A stretch of 64,000 nt of DNA. Source: Actinostola sp. cb2023. Taxonomy: Eukaryota > Cnidaria > Anthozoa > Actiniaria > Actinostolidae. Shown here one piece after another: positions 33,240-44,087 of this stretch. The position numbers and the translations under genes are program-made. Position 1 is the first letter of the stretch, and every line of letters begins with the position of its first letter. The stretch spans positions 372,001-436,000 of the forward strand of contig JAUJYZ010001316.1 in NCBI GenBank assembly GCA_033675265.1. Reading direction: 5' to 3'. The notes below the pieces were generated by a model that was given only the letters and a program-made list of their open reading frames with translations, searched no databases and was not told where the DNA came from.

Positions 33240-33793
33240 AAAATCTCTAATAAACTGAAAGGACGGGGCCGTCGCCGTCAAAAATTCCCGTATGTTCCCA
33301 GCATGCTTTTCGGGCGTGCAGAAGGAAAACACGTGTTTGCGAAAGTGTTTGTAAGGAAATGGCTATTGTTCGGAAAAGACGGGGAAAAATTATATCACGA
33401 TTGTATAAAGAAGAGAGAAGGAAGTTTGTTTCACAATGATGTATTTTGGAAGAAGTCAAATGTCGGTCATTTTCGAGGTTGTGAAATTGCATCAAAACCT
33501 CGCATTTTTGATTTCTATGAAAAACAAATTGAACTAATGCCCAGAAATCGGGCCTATAAGTCAGTTTACTTGAGGATCAAATTTGAACGAGTTATCTAGT
33601 CTCAAAGAACTGGTCATGAGAGCGATGTTACAAAAATTCAAAAAGTTAGAATTTTTCAAAGCAGTATTCATTTTTACGGGCGGTTTCGGGCGCTGTGGGA
33701 GTCGAAAGGTTAAAAAGTATACATTTAAAAAAAGCTGAATAAACATAGACTCCTGTTCAGTATAAACCATTAAAATTTCTTCAGCCGTTTTTT

Positions 33794-33841
<48 letters not shown>

Positions 33842-33955
33842 CGCAAATATAAAATAATAATAATTATTGCGATTTTTACGAAAATTGACTGTACCTCACG
33901 TCTGAAGTTCCAAATCGCTCGGGATTAAATCATTCTTTAAACGAAAAGCAGCAGC
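33240..33955. other. No gene; (TAA)n tract and scattered inverted matches
   Basis: Holds a TAA/ATA microsatellite at about 33797-33838. The stretch 33660-33795 (GCTGAATAAACATA, TTCAGCCGTTTTTTT) is an inverted match to 34840-34910, so one repeat family flanks both sides of the Kolobok derivative. The plus open frame 33303-33599 has no recognised motif. Confidence 0.5.
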
Positions 33956-33959
33956 TTAA

Positions 33960-34644
33960 AGGGGACAGTGTCAAGCCTCACGCATGCACATTAAAATCAA
34001 AACAATAACACTCGGTTGAAAAGCCTACCTTGCCCGGTAGCAAGTTACAACCCCCCCCCCCCCCCCCCTCAAACCGTTCTAATTGCTAAATAAATGACCT
34101 ACAGGACTAAAGTAGATACTAATCTTTATTTAGAAAGCAATTTTAGAACTTCAATATATGAAAAGAACAGAATTCAAGAAGTGAATTCACGGCGATATCA
34201 TTTTCCAACGGCCGATCAAATAAGACACAGGAAACCCAACACATAAATAGATGGTGGGAAGCTCACCGGGTTTACAAGTAGTTCTACGTGAGTTTTTCTC
34301 TCCAAAGTCATGAACAGTACTGCACCTACGATTGATGATCAAGATTCCTTCGCAATCGACCAGAATTGACGGTTTACAATTCGGTTTTCTTCACTCGAGG
34401 ATGATGGCGGCCTCCCTCTCTACAGCTGTTCGACACTTTTTTCAACGGCTTCAAAGTCAGTTCTAAGATGAAATAATCCCCACTAGGAATTGTTGAAAAT
34501 GAAGAACATGCTTTGAATTATTAAGGTCGATGGAAACGGATTGAAAACATCGATAATAATTAATAAAAGTCCACGGTGGACTTTTATTAGTTCTCGCTTC
34601 TTCGTACGCAGGCTTACGCGGTCATATGGGTTGACACTGCCCCT
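33960..34644. mobile_element. Kolobok internal-deletion derivative (685 bp)
   Basis: Ends AGGGGACAGTG and CACTGCCCCT, with TTAA at 33956-33959 and 34645-34648. Relative to the 8.1-kb Kolobok it is inverted. It keeps the right end with accessory-gene exon 1 (ATG at 34310, MNSTAPTIDDQDSFAI) and the left end with transposase exon 1 (minus strand, about 34366-34490). The two are fused near 34358, so both deletion breakpoints fall inside first exons. An 18-base C run (34051-34068) and ~170 bp of unrelated sequence lie near the left end. It encodes no enzyme and would depend on the full element's transposase. Confidence 0.9.
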
Positions 34645-34649
34645 TTAAA

Positions 34650-35900
34650 GAACACATGTTGCTCTTCAAAACTCAGTGTCTCAGTTTTATCCTATTTTAT
34701 TTACTTCGGAAAATATTTGACCTCGAAGTTGATACACTTGATTTTTATTACAAACAACCAGAAACCAGGCTATATCTCTTGAACTAGGAAACGAATCAAA
34801 AAACAATGTTCAATTTTCTAAATTTTCGTTAAAATCGCAATTATAAAAAAACGGCTGAAGATATTAAAAAGGTTTTTACCGAACAGGATTTTATGTTTAT
34901 TCGGCTTTTTAAAAATGACCATTGGCGCACTATTGAGGTTTTTGTGAAGAACGGTCACGAAGTTCCCCTGATACCTTAACGTACTAATTTGAGGAATTTA
35001 GACGGAATTTGGCTGCGCTTCTAGGGACACGTCCTTCCACTCGCCATGGTTCAGCGGTCCACACCAATGCTCGTTGCACATCAAAAAGTGCAGTACAAAC
35101 TCATTGAACTGACATCCCCATGAGCAAAATTCATTGCTGGACTGCACTCTCTCAAACTGTCCTTGGTCGAGTTTCAATTACACTTTTTTCTTTGGTCAGC
35201 ATTGTTTCATCTGTTAGTGTAAATTCAAACACCTGTATGAGAAGTTTCATCAAGACTACATATGTAATCTTATAAAGACTCACAGCTCTGTTGTAGTGTT
35301 TGCATCATTAATAAATGGAAACCACCCAGCATTATAACTATATTACTATTCTCACCAGGTATACCCGCACACAATGCCATGGACCTTCATGCATAAGATA
35401 TGGGAGAATCGGTCCTCGGCAACTACTCGCTGATAACCATGGTTTGTAAGGCTTAAAGGAGTACGAAGGGGCCCAGTGTCACCAACCGAGGGAAAGGCGG
35501 TCTCTTCCCAAAACTCAGAACTTCAAGGGTGGAAATGAGGCGGAGAAAATGATGTAAAGATACGAGATGACATCAGTTTTCACCCATGAAAGATGAGTAC
35601 GTGCGTTTTTATCATACTAACTCATTCAATATAAATTATCCGTCTTTCTCTATGATTATGATTATGATTATATACATTAATGGCCGTAGGCGTACCTAAT
35701 GCGCCCTAACGTTAGAATTTACAGGCGGCGCAATGTCACCTGATCTGTGCAACCGTGGCTGTTTTATTTGTGGAACCCAAAAACAAATAACAAAATTTGT
35801 GTAAACTGTAAAAGAATGAAACCCTGCTGAATCATGGGAAGAGATTGCCCCTGAGCAGTCGAGGTAGATACAGCAAAGGTTGTATCTCGCGTAAAAGAAG
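34650..35900. other. No gene recognised
   Basis: 34835-34982 is an inverted match to 33600-33795 and also to 31846-31910 (GAAGAACGGTCACGAAG / CCTTTGTGACCACTCTTCAC). A short ATGATT run lies near 35650. No domain was recognised. Confidence 0.45.
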
Positions 35901-35922
35901 GTTTCATGCTTTTTAGTTTACC

Positions 35923-37190
35923 CTATCTAAAGAACCGCGGGTGTGAGGGCAGTAATGTCATTATGGGCTCTATAGTTATCCCTTTAAGGGTGTCAGTGAG
36001 GTCATTGTAAAAATATATCATGCGCGTGTTTGCCCAACCCATGTGTCGAGAGATGGCTTCTTTACTCATCACTCCCAGCAAAGCGAGAGTAATAGAGCAT
36101 CCTGCTCGCAAATATGCGGGGTTTCCCCTTCGTCTGCGTTAATTTTCTGCAGGTAGAATTTTAGCTTATTGTACACGGCAGAACCGGTGAACGGCTCTTC
36201 GGAGACAGAGTTACCACTAGTGGAATGGAATAAGAAGCCCGGCTTTAACTCCACCCGCATTAAGCGACAAAGCAAAGGATACCTCTCAAAATTGTTGACA
36301 GGGCACAAAACCTCATTGTCGTAGCGCCGGACTGCGAACACATTCTGGGCGTCCTCCCATAGATTCTTTCCAAAACTTTGTTTGAATAAGATTCTCGACT
36401 TGTCGGGGAAGAAGAGGGCCTCTCTAAACATTACCCTCCCCAGATGTGAGGAGCGCTCCCCCGAGAAAAAATCTAGGGTAAAAAACACAAATCTCTACTT
36501 AAGATATAAAGGGCGATTGGTGGGGTGTCCGGTACTCTAAGTTGAGCGAGGATATACCCAGCTAACTATCCTAACTTGTCCAGAAATATCTGAATGGCTT
36601 TCTTGGGATGAGTTCTAGCCTTAGCCTGCTCTTCTTTGATGCATCTGAGATATTCTTTGACGGACGGATGGGACACCGGGTTCCCAATTCCAAGTCTATC
36701 ATCCCATTCACCTCCAAGCCCTGCATTAATGAAGATCGCCCCTGAGTTTTCCAATCATGTTATCCACTGTGCCAGCAGCTAATCTTGATGGACAGCGACA
36801 AGAGGGCATTTTATTATTGTTACTCTTTGGGCACTGTGTTCGATGGACCTTAGTTCTTCCCGTGTTGTCTTTCCAGACAAGGAATTTTAAGATATCTCCA
36901 GGGGTAGCTGACTGCAGTGTCTTGGGTGTAGGCAAAGCTGCCAGCACGGATAAGAGTTCGCGGTGGAGGGCAGACTTCTGCCTCTCATAGGGCTTACTTG
37001 CCTTGTTCTTCGCCTGTTCTGAGAGTCGACTTTCCAGATCAATAGAGGAGGGATCTACCGGTTGTGTAGTTACTACTTCTCTCCTAAAGCTGCATCGTTG
37101 ACAGAAGTTGTAGGACTCGTCGTTTAAGAACGCACATTCTGGGCAAGCTGATGCAGGCTTCCAGATCCGAGGGCGTTGGTTCTACAAGGA
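35923..37190 (-). pseudogene. Tyrosine recombinase with N-terminal zinc ribbon
   Basis: A splice-acceptor-like TTTCCTTGTAG precedes the first block at about 37180: a CxxC...CxxC zinc module (ACPECAFLNDESYNFCQRCS). SAM-like N-terminal sequence follows (LAALPTPKTLQSATPGDILK, FLVWKDNTGRTKVH, CRCPSRLAAGTVDNMIGKL, WDDRLGIGNPVSHPSVKEYL). The catalytic region is FFSGERSSHLGRV (Arg), GETPH (His), RAGCSITLALLG (Arg box), RHMGW (His/Trp) and YFYNDL (Tyr). Frame breaks occur near 36730, 36570 and 36110. Such recombinases join circular cDNA to the chromosome by strand exchange. The residues are recognisable but the copy is inactive. Confidence 0.75.
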
Positions 37191-37223
37191 AAGTGACACA
37201 TTTGAGCGTACGTTTCGGCTACT

Positions 37224-39106
37224 CTAGCTATGCGTTAACCCTAAGGGCAAACATGTCCCATTGTAGGGGGCGCGGAACAAATAGGTCCTGATGAAGTCTC
37301 CTTTGCTTCCCATCTGTATCCATGAGCTGGCACGGGAGCAGAGGAGTGGCCACCTGAAGGGTAGTGGGTAGAGTTTTGGAGCTACGATGGTGAAGGTAGA
37401 GTTAGATGCCGCCAGAAATTTTAGCAAAGGGCCCACGATCACGAAATGGGGAAAGACGTAAGCGTTGTTTTCCAGCGGGAATTCCTGGGCAAACACGTTT
37501 ACCCCCGATGACAACGGGGTCGGGTGTGGCGTAAAATATCTCAGCGGATTTCCTGACGCTTCTTTCTGGGCGTTGGAGTCGAGAGACATCAAATCTAGGG
37601 TGTGGGGGCCGAAACGGCTGTTCACTTTCATCCATGCAGACTTGGACAGCATGCAGTCCTTGTCGGAGAGGGTACGGGATGGGAAGTTGGCTGGATTGCA
37701 CGAAGAGTGGATGAATTGGAATGAGGCGGTGACGTTATATTCTAGTAGTGTCGCGCTGAGCTCTTTGAGAGCGTCGTTCAGCTGAGAATTATCACCCCCT
37801 TGTTTGAGCCAGAACTGCATAAACACCATGTTGTCTGTGTGTACGTCGAGGCGGCTATTGGCGATGAGGGACTTGCCCGCTTGGAGGGTCATCACTAGGG
37901 CGCGGGCTTCCTTGACCACTATCGGGTAGTAGCGACAGCTATCTGTCCAGTAGTCATGGACCGAGAATGGGGATTCGTCTAGTGTTTTTATGATTCCGCC
38001 CCATGCGAAATCGGATGCGTCACTGAAGATATTGACGACCAGGTGTCTCTCGCGAGGCCAAGGGAGGCATTCCTTCCAGGTGTCGAGGAAGTGCCAGTGC
38101 TTTAATTCATTTCTGAGGGCGCTGTAACCCGAGATTGCGCGGTAAACTTCCCTCGCATACAACTAAGCTGAGGGCACTAAAATGAAAGAGAATGTGACCT
38201 TCCCGGCAAAACGGACGCGAAATCGGACGCGTCACTGAAGATATTGACGACCAGGTGTCTATCGCGAGGCCAAGGGAGGCATTCCTTCCAGGTGTCGAGG
38301 AAGAGCCAGTGCTTTAATTCATTTCTGAGGGCGCTGTAACCCGAGATTGCGCGGTAAACTTCCCTCGAATACAACTAAGCTGAGGGCACTAAGATGGAAA
38401 TCAATGTGACCTTCCCGGCAAAACGTTGGAGCGTCTTAATAGGAACTGTGCGGCTTCCTAGAATTGCTTCATGCAGATCTGCAAATTTTTTCTTCTTTAT
38501 TTCTGGAATGAGGAAGGCACAGCGGGTCGAATCAACGATAAATCCTAATATCTTTATCGACTGTTGTGGCATTAGGCACGACTTGGCTAAGCCAATAAAG
38601 TAACCGAGGGACACTAGAGTGTAGAGTGGAGGCGCAGATAAAGGTTGCGGCATCAGCATAATCGAGGTCGGACCACATCTTAACTGTCTCATTCAGTTAG
38701 GAACGAGGGGCGAGCTGACCGACATGCCTGTCATCGATGTATTGGCTACAAGGGACACCTAGAGACCGGATGTAACTGGTAGCGGCCATGCCAATGGTAT
38801 GATATAGGTAAGCACTGGCCTTCCAACCAAACGGTATCGCATTGTATATAAAATACCAGCCATTCCATTCCAGGCCAAAATAAGACCTGCTGTGAGAGCT
38901 TAGGCTGACGTGGTCGTAACCGCTCTTGTCGTCCATGGTGGGTAATCCAAGGTTAGCGGGAGATCTCTGATCCAGAGGTTAAGGAAGCGCTCATCATGGC
39001 AGAGTCTGGGCTTAGATGGTTCGACCGTCAGCGGCATTACTAGGTGTGGTGGATCGACATGGTCAACCCTTTCCCCAAATTGAAATGGAGCCGTTTGCTA
39101 GGCGTT
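37224..39106 (-). pseudogene. DIRS-type reverse transcriptase and RNase H
   Basis: The RT starts with ERLANGSISIWG near 39090. After shifts it continues MDDKSGYDHVSLSSHSRSYF, GLEWNGWYFIYNAIPFGWKA and the catalytic box CSQYIDDRHVG, then a frame with LGFIVDSTRCAFLIPEIKKK and TLQRFAGKVTLISILVPSA. RNase H follows: VNIFSDASDFAWGG (Asp), VKEARALVMTLQAGKSL (Glu), VHTDNMVFMQFWLKQGG (Asp) and SSCNPANFPSR. The open part 37224-38162 is the longest intact block. A 205-bp tandem duplication interrupts the RT/RNase H junction. Confidence 0.8.
37998..38413 (-). repeat. ~205-bp tandem duplication at the RT/RNase H junction
   Basis: 37998-38205 and 38206-38413 are near-identical head-to-tail copies. Both contain GACCAGGTGTCT...TCGCGAGGCCAAGGG and end in CTTCCCGGCAAAACG. 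It repeats the coding block YREVYRAISGYSALRN-like through FSDASDFA. Confidence 0.85.
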
Positions 39107-39682
39107 CTAGGATGATGTCACTGATGAAATCTTCGAAGCCAAGACCGAATTTGTCATTCGAAAACTTGGTGCTTGGCGGTAATGGCGAGTTATGATGTCT
39201 GCCTTGAAGAAGTCTCCCACGTCCACTCCCGATTTCAGGTACGACAAAATTTCCTCTCTTTTGGGTTGGCCTTCCCAGCGAGGTAGGTGATTGTGGATCT
39301 CCCCAGCCTTAAAATCATCCGGATCCCTGAATATCAGTTTTCGCGCGGAGGCTTCTGCAGATAGCTTAGACACCATTTTGGGTGAGGGTAACAGGACCAC
39401 AACACTCGGACGATCACCCTTCCAATCATCCCATCGAAAACACCTGGTTCTAGGGACTACTCCTTCTGGTGTGAAGAGAGAAATCTTTCTACGCTTGAGG
39501 GGTGGCTGGACTGAGGATAAATGCAAAATCTCAACGTTGATGAATTGGGAAGGAGATGAAGTAGTCCGAACCGAAAGTGAAGCAAATAGAAGGGTGAACG
39601 CCCGAGTGAAGCAGCCCCGAAATACCCCGTCCAGAGACAAAGTAATGAAAACCCCATCGGGGAGGCTTTGCCGCGGGCGCAA
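39107..39682 (-). pseudogene. Retroelement pol N-terminal region
   Basis: Open frame of 191 codons with PPLKRRKISLFTPEGV, FRWDDWKGDRPSVVVLLPSP, IFRDPDDFKAGEIHNHLPRW and LKSGVDVGDFFKADIIT. It runs directly into the RT start. It lacks an identifiable enzymatic motif, but composition and position fit the segment between gag and RT. A G-rich run (GGGGGGGGG, 39727-39735) lies just upstream. Confidence 0.55.
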
Positions 39683-39739
39683 AAAGGGCTGGAAGAGCGA
39701 CGAGGTACTATTACGGCAATGATTTTGGGGGGGGGATTT

Positions 39740-40360
39740 TGTTTGTTTTTGATTTCGTTAAAAGCGCACTAAATTTCCAAAGATTATTTAAAACAGTACA
39801 GCTTTTGCTAACTGCAATGTTAATTAAACATTATTATGCTCATTATTGTTATTGTCAAGTTGTTATTGTTAATATACTATTAAATAAAGGTTTTAGACTA
39901 AGCGATACATTTTGCCCGAATACTGTATATGGATGGAAAACCTTGAAGTAATATTTTGAATTACTAATTATTAATTGAACTATAACAAAGGAGCGAAAAC
40001 GTTTTTGATTAGCGCTGATCTAAGGACCCAAACGAAACCCATTCTCCCTCTTCAAGGCCAGTAAGGGAGTGCCCAAAATTGAAAAGAAATGAAGCGATTC
40101 AAGACTGTCTTAATGGTCTTTCATAACGAGCCACAACTCCTTAGTTACCAGCCAAAGGCAGGAAATTTTGCCGGCATACCATAGATTCCTTTCGACACCA
40201 CAGATGACCACAACTAATATGATACCTTCCCTAAGTACATGGCGACAAGTGATTGATTGTTTATTGAATGTGGTAGATATACAAACAATGACTCTAAAGT
40301 CATTTTTATTCGTCCATAAAAACATAATAAAAGGAAAATTGTAAATTTCGGCCGTATTAT
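39740..40360. other. No gene recognised
   Basis: AT-rich spacer inside the retroelement region. The open frames at 39739-39951 (plus) and 40110-40325 (minus) lack motifs. Confidence 0.4.
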
Positions 40361-40368
40361 TACATCTG

Positions 40369-40813
40369 AGTATAAACTGATTCCCAGCTCAGTAGCCTGA
40401 GATGCAGTTTGGTTTGATATGATTATTAGACGGCTGATTTATCAGTATAAACTGATTCCCAGCTCAGTAGAGATGCAGTTTGGTTTGACATGATTATTAG
40501 ACTGATTTATCAGTATAAACTGATTCCCAGCTCAGTAGAGATGCAGTTTGGTTTGACATGATTATTAGACTGATTTATCAGTATAAACTGATTCCCAGCT
40601 CAGTAGAGATGCAGTTTGGTTTGACATGATTATTAGACTGATTTATCAGTATAAACTGATTCCCAGCTCAGTACGACAGTAGAGATACAGTTTGGATTGA
40701 CATGATTATTAGGCTGATTTATCAGTATAAACTGATTCCCAGCTCAGTAGAAATGCAGTACGTTTGGCAGTGTTACATGATTGTTAGATTTATCAGTATA
40801 AACTGATTCAGAT
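40369..40813 (+). repeat. 68-bp tandem repeat, ~6.5 copies
   Basis: Unit starts AGTATAAACTGATTCCCAGC and contains ATGCAGTTTGGTTTGACATG. Copies start at about 40369, 40443, 40511, 40579, 40647, 40723 and 40793, spaced 74, 68, 68, 68, 76 and 70 bases. The copies are adjacent, with no spacers, so it is a satellite and not a CRISPR array. Confidence 0.95.
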
Positions 40814-40819
40814 GTTAGC

Positions 40820-41810
40820 ATTGTAGGTTACAGTGCAATCCCTGTGACTGTGTCAAGGCCGATCGGGAATTGAAATAAAATATTGCGGGAAAGCGTGATC
40901 GGATGTATGCACAGATCATCAAATAAACTTACCTTGTCCTTCGGAAGGCAAGTTAGATTTTACATGGATTGTCATATATTTTAACATTCATCAGGGATCC
41001 TAAATATCTGGAACTTAAAATACGTATACAGTAGTACTAAACTGGATTACACGTACTTTTGTTGGATAGGCATCTATATCTTTGGAGAGAATTTCTGAAA
41101 GAACTCCCTTGCTATCGATCATCGCTACATTTTGGCGGGAAAGATGGCGACGATTCTTTATTATTATTAAGATCGCCGAACGAGTTAGCTACACGGACAT
41201 GTGATTCTGGAGCTCTTGGTCGTTAACACATGATCCAGGTTTTAGGGTTTCTGCCTAAGAATCCCAGCCAGGACACCGAATAGCTCGGACACATGTAAAC
41301 CTCTTCTTCTCGCACGCCTCCATCAAACACTCGATGATCTATTTGCGCGCCATTTACATCATGCAAGCGAAATTGTCTTGATCAGTCGCAGAAGAAAACA
41401 AACAGCAAACGTACGTAGATCTTTGGAATATTTTGTTGATTGCCCACAAATTCTTCTGTTCAGTTCTTACCAGCCTTTGTTCGAATCATACCCTGTTTAG
41501 TGACGGTCGCATCGATCTACACTGCTCAGTTACTTTATTTACAACTGCAAAATCGCTCTCGCTTGTCAAAACTAATTTGATGAGAGTACACAGACATGTA
41601 TTGCTACGGAAATAAGGCAAACAACTTAATTGGTCTTTGAAAGACACTGTTGACATATAGTAATTCGATCATAGCAACCGTACTACCCCATCGTGACCAT
41701 TAGAACTTGGCTCTGGCTCCTTATGTTATACGGTTATACTATATACGTAACAAGAAACACAATATGATGGAAAAGTAAAAACATAAATAACCTAGTAGAA
41801 ACGTCCTGGG
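40820..41810. other. No gene recognised
   Basis: Unique sequence between the satellite and the gag gene. A minus-strand donor-like GACAAGGTAAGT lies near 40930, which could belong to an intron of the retroelement transcript. The plus open frame 41433-41615 has no motif. Confidence 0.4.
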
Positions 41811-41814
41811 CAAT

Positions 41815-42311
41815 TGCGGTTGAAGTGACCCTGCTTGCCACACGAAAAACAACGGCCATGTTGCATATAAGCCCTACGTCCTGGTGGCCCTTGGCCTGTC
41901 GGCGATTGCATTAATGAACGCGGGTGGCCATTTCCTGGAGATGAGGGGAAGGAATATGGGGATAATCTCGAGTAGCTTGAGTAGCTTTTGGATCTGGGTG
42001 GTGACTTGCTTTTCCTCCGGGTCTCCTAACAAACGCGTGATGACTGATGCTAAGCGGCCGCCCCTTGCCAGCGGCTTGCATTGGCGAAAAATAGCGTGGT
42101 ACTTTTTCCTCTCCTTGTGACCCGTTTCTCTAGCTGTATCTGCCAGTTGTTCCAGTTGTTCTAGTGCATGGTTGTCCAGCAAAGGAACCGGGCGGTTGGC
42201 TAATTGACGCACAAAATCCAGAGCATGCTCGACGTTATTCGTAGCCAGCTGCTTCTGGAGGCTTTCTACCTTAGCGGTGAGGGCCATGAGGTCCTGAGGA
42301 ATATATAACAA
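41815..42311 (-). pseudogene. Gag with CCHC zinc knuckle (tyrosine-recombinase element)
   Basis: A helical region (LMALTAKVESLQKQLATNNV, FVRQLANRPVPLLDNHALEQ, KERKKYHAIFRQCKPLARGG) is followed near the end by the retroviral-type knuckle CFSCGKQGHFNRNCPGRFY (C-x2-C-x4-H-x4-C) at about 41815-41860, which binds nucleic acid. The visible frame begins at 42311, downstream of a minisatellite. The true start is probably the ATG at 43417. A one-base shift near 41880 separates the knuckle from the helical part. Confidence 0.65.
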
Positions 42312-42422
42312 ACAGGGGATGTCAAAAAAAAAGAAAAAAGAAAAAGGTCATCCATGACGCTTCTTACTTACAATAGCATTTAAACGAGGTTTTCCCTTTC
42401 GGGTATTAATATGACACATAAA

Positions 42423-43172
42423 TACCGGGGAGGTCATCACTGTAGTTTACAAATCTCACAAATTCCAGCGAGGTCACTTTCCCAATCTCACACATAGATT
42501 CAAACAAAGGTCACTCCGGTCACTTATCACCTTTGCTAATAAATTCCGAGGTCGCCCCCTTCGTTTTTAAATTTCACAGATAATTTCTGCGAGGTCACCC
42601 CTGTCGCTGTACTTTGCGAAACACCCTAATCCCCTGTCGCTGTACTTTGCGAAACACCCTAATAATTTCAGCGAGGTCACACCCGTCGCTGTACTGCGTC
42701 AAAAATACTCAATAATTTTTGCGAGGTCACCCCAGTCGCTGTAATTTGCCAAACATACTTCAGAATTTTAAGCGAGGTCACCCCAGCCGCTGTACTTTGC
42801 CAGACACCCTAAAAATTTCAGCGAGGTGACCCCTGTCGTTATACTGTGTGAAAAATACCTAATAATTTCAGTGAGATCACTCCTGTCACTGTACTGTGCC
42901 AAAAATACCTAATAATTTCAGGGAGGTCGCTCCTGTCGAACCGCCAGAGTTGAAATAAACTTACCTACCTACCTACTAGGAGTGACCTCACTGAAATTAT
43001 TAGGCATTTTTGGCACAGTACAGCGACAGGAGTGACCTTGCTCAAATTATTAGGTATTATTGGCCCAGTACAGCGACAGGAGTGACCTCACTGAAATTAT
43101 TAGGTATATTTGGCACAGTACAGCGACAGGGGTGACCTCGCTGTAATTATTAGGTATTTGTGGCACAGTACA
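42423..43172. repeat. Two facing minisatellite arrays (~50-bp unit)
   Basis: About ten units of GCGAGGTCACCCCTGTCGCT...CTAATAATTTCA fill 42423-42950. About four units of the same repeat in opposite orientation (AGGAGTGACCTCACTGAAAT...GGCACAGTACAGCGAC) fill 42974-43172. A short centre with a TACC run (CTTACCTACCTACCTAC) separates them. Together they can fold into a very long hairpin and split the gag gene. Confidence 0.9.
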
Positions 43173-43417
43173 GCGTCGGGTAGGGCAGCTGGCTGGGCAG
43201 CTTGTTGGGCGACTTGTTGGACAGCTGGCTGGGCAGCTTGTTGGGCGACTTGTTGAGCAGCCTGGGCAGCTTCTTGGGCGACTGGTTGGGCAGCTTGTTG
43301 GGCTACCAGTTGGGCGACTTGGGCGGCTTGTTGGCCAACTAGTTGGGCAGCTTGTTGGCAAGGATTAAGCAGCGCTTGAACGGCCTGGGCGTTTGGAGCA
43401 ACAGGAACTTGAGCCAT
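43173..43417 (-). pseudogene. Gag N-terminus with QQAAQ repeats
   Basis: An ATG at 43417 opens MAQVPVAPNAQAVQALLNPC, followed by an imperfect 15-bp repeat coding for QQAAQ/VAQ units. The frame runs into the minisatellite array at 43172. A TATA box lies about 90 bases upstream, supporting this as the real gag start. The Ala/Gln repeat looks like a microsatellite expansion and no folded domain is seen in it. Confidence 0.5.
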
Positions 43418-43504
43418 GACTGGCGTAGCGATGGTAGGTAACGTTGCAAAAAGTTACCGTCTAGCACGGTTTTACTAAACTGGGCTGGATCTTAAAGCGG
43501 GGTG

Positions 43505-43521
43505 CTCTTATATAGAGGGAG
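43505..43521 (-). promoter_or_regulatory. TATA box upstream of gag
   Basis: The minus strand reads CCCTCTATATAAGAGC, a strong TATA element about 90 bases before the gag ATG at 43417. Confidence 0.5.
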
Positions 43522-43529
43522 GAGGTCTA

Positions 43530-44080
43530 GGGTTATGCAGTGCATTCCCCCGAGTCACGCTGGGAATGTTAGGAAATGCATGATTGTTTATTTTAGGCTT
43601 TTCGTGCGTATTTCCCTAGTGAGAATAGTCCGTTAAACATTGTCTTGTGCTTCCAGTATACGTCCATTACTTTGGCATAAAATAAGCTGTTAATTGCAAT
43701 CTATATATAATTGCACATCCTCTAGAGAAAGTACTTTGTAAGCTGTTCTCAAATCAGTTTCTGGAGAATCCAACATGTCCAAATAATAAATTGTGCTTTC
43801 TATAAAAGTACACTAATAATAATGGCTTATTCAAAATTTTTAAAACAATGGATGAGTTTTTAGTTTTCTTAATTCAATCCAAGCAAGATATCGCATTATT
43901 TGCTCCAACCCGCTTTCCTCCACAGTAATCAGTCTATAATCAAAATATCCGATGGTAGAAACCTTTTACACGTTCTCTTTGATGGACGTTTGTATTCGTC
44001 TTCTTCTTCTTCCTCTCTGTTTTGGTTGTTATTCTTTTCTAGTACTAGAATTTAGTTGACACGGTGTGATGTTCCTGATC
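43530..44080. other. No gene recognised
   Basis: AT-rich unique sequence with no motif on either strand. Confidence 0.4.
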
Positions 44081-44087
44081 CACTTAA

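Larger units (their letters stand above)
35923..43520 (-). mobile_element. Tyrosine-recombinase (DIRS-like) retrotransposon, decayed
   Basis: Minus-strand order from the promoter side: gag with a CCHC knuckle (43417-41815), pol N-terminal region (39682-39107), RT (39106-38375), RNase H (38162-37224), then a zinc ribbon plus tyrosine recombinase (37190-35923). RT together with a tyrosine recombinase instead of an integrase defines DIRS/Ngaro/PAT-type elements. I could not find split direct or inverted terminal repeats, so the ends are approximate. There are multiple frameshifts, an internal duplication and minisatellite invasion. Confidence 0.7.

Noticed and set aside
33303..33599. 98-codon plus-strand frame as a gene
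   Set aside because: No motif, no splice context, no neighbour on the same strand; compatible with chance.
40369..40813. Regularly spaced repeats that could suggest a CRISPR array
   Set aside because: Copies are directly adjacent at 68-76 bp with no variable spacers, and the window is clearly eukaryotic. It is a satellite.
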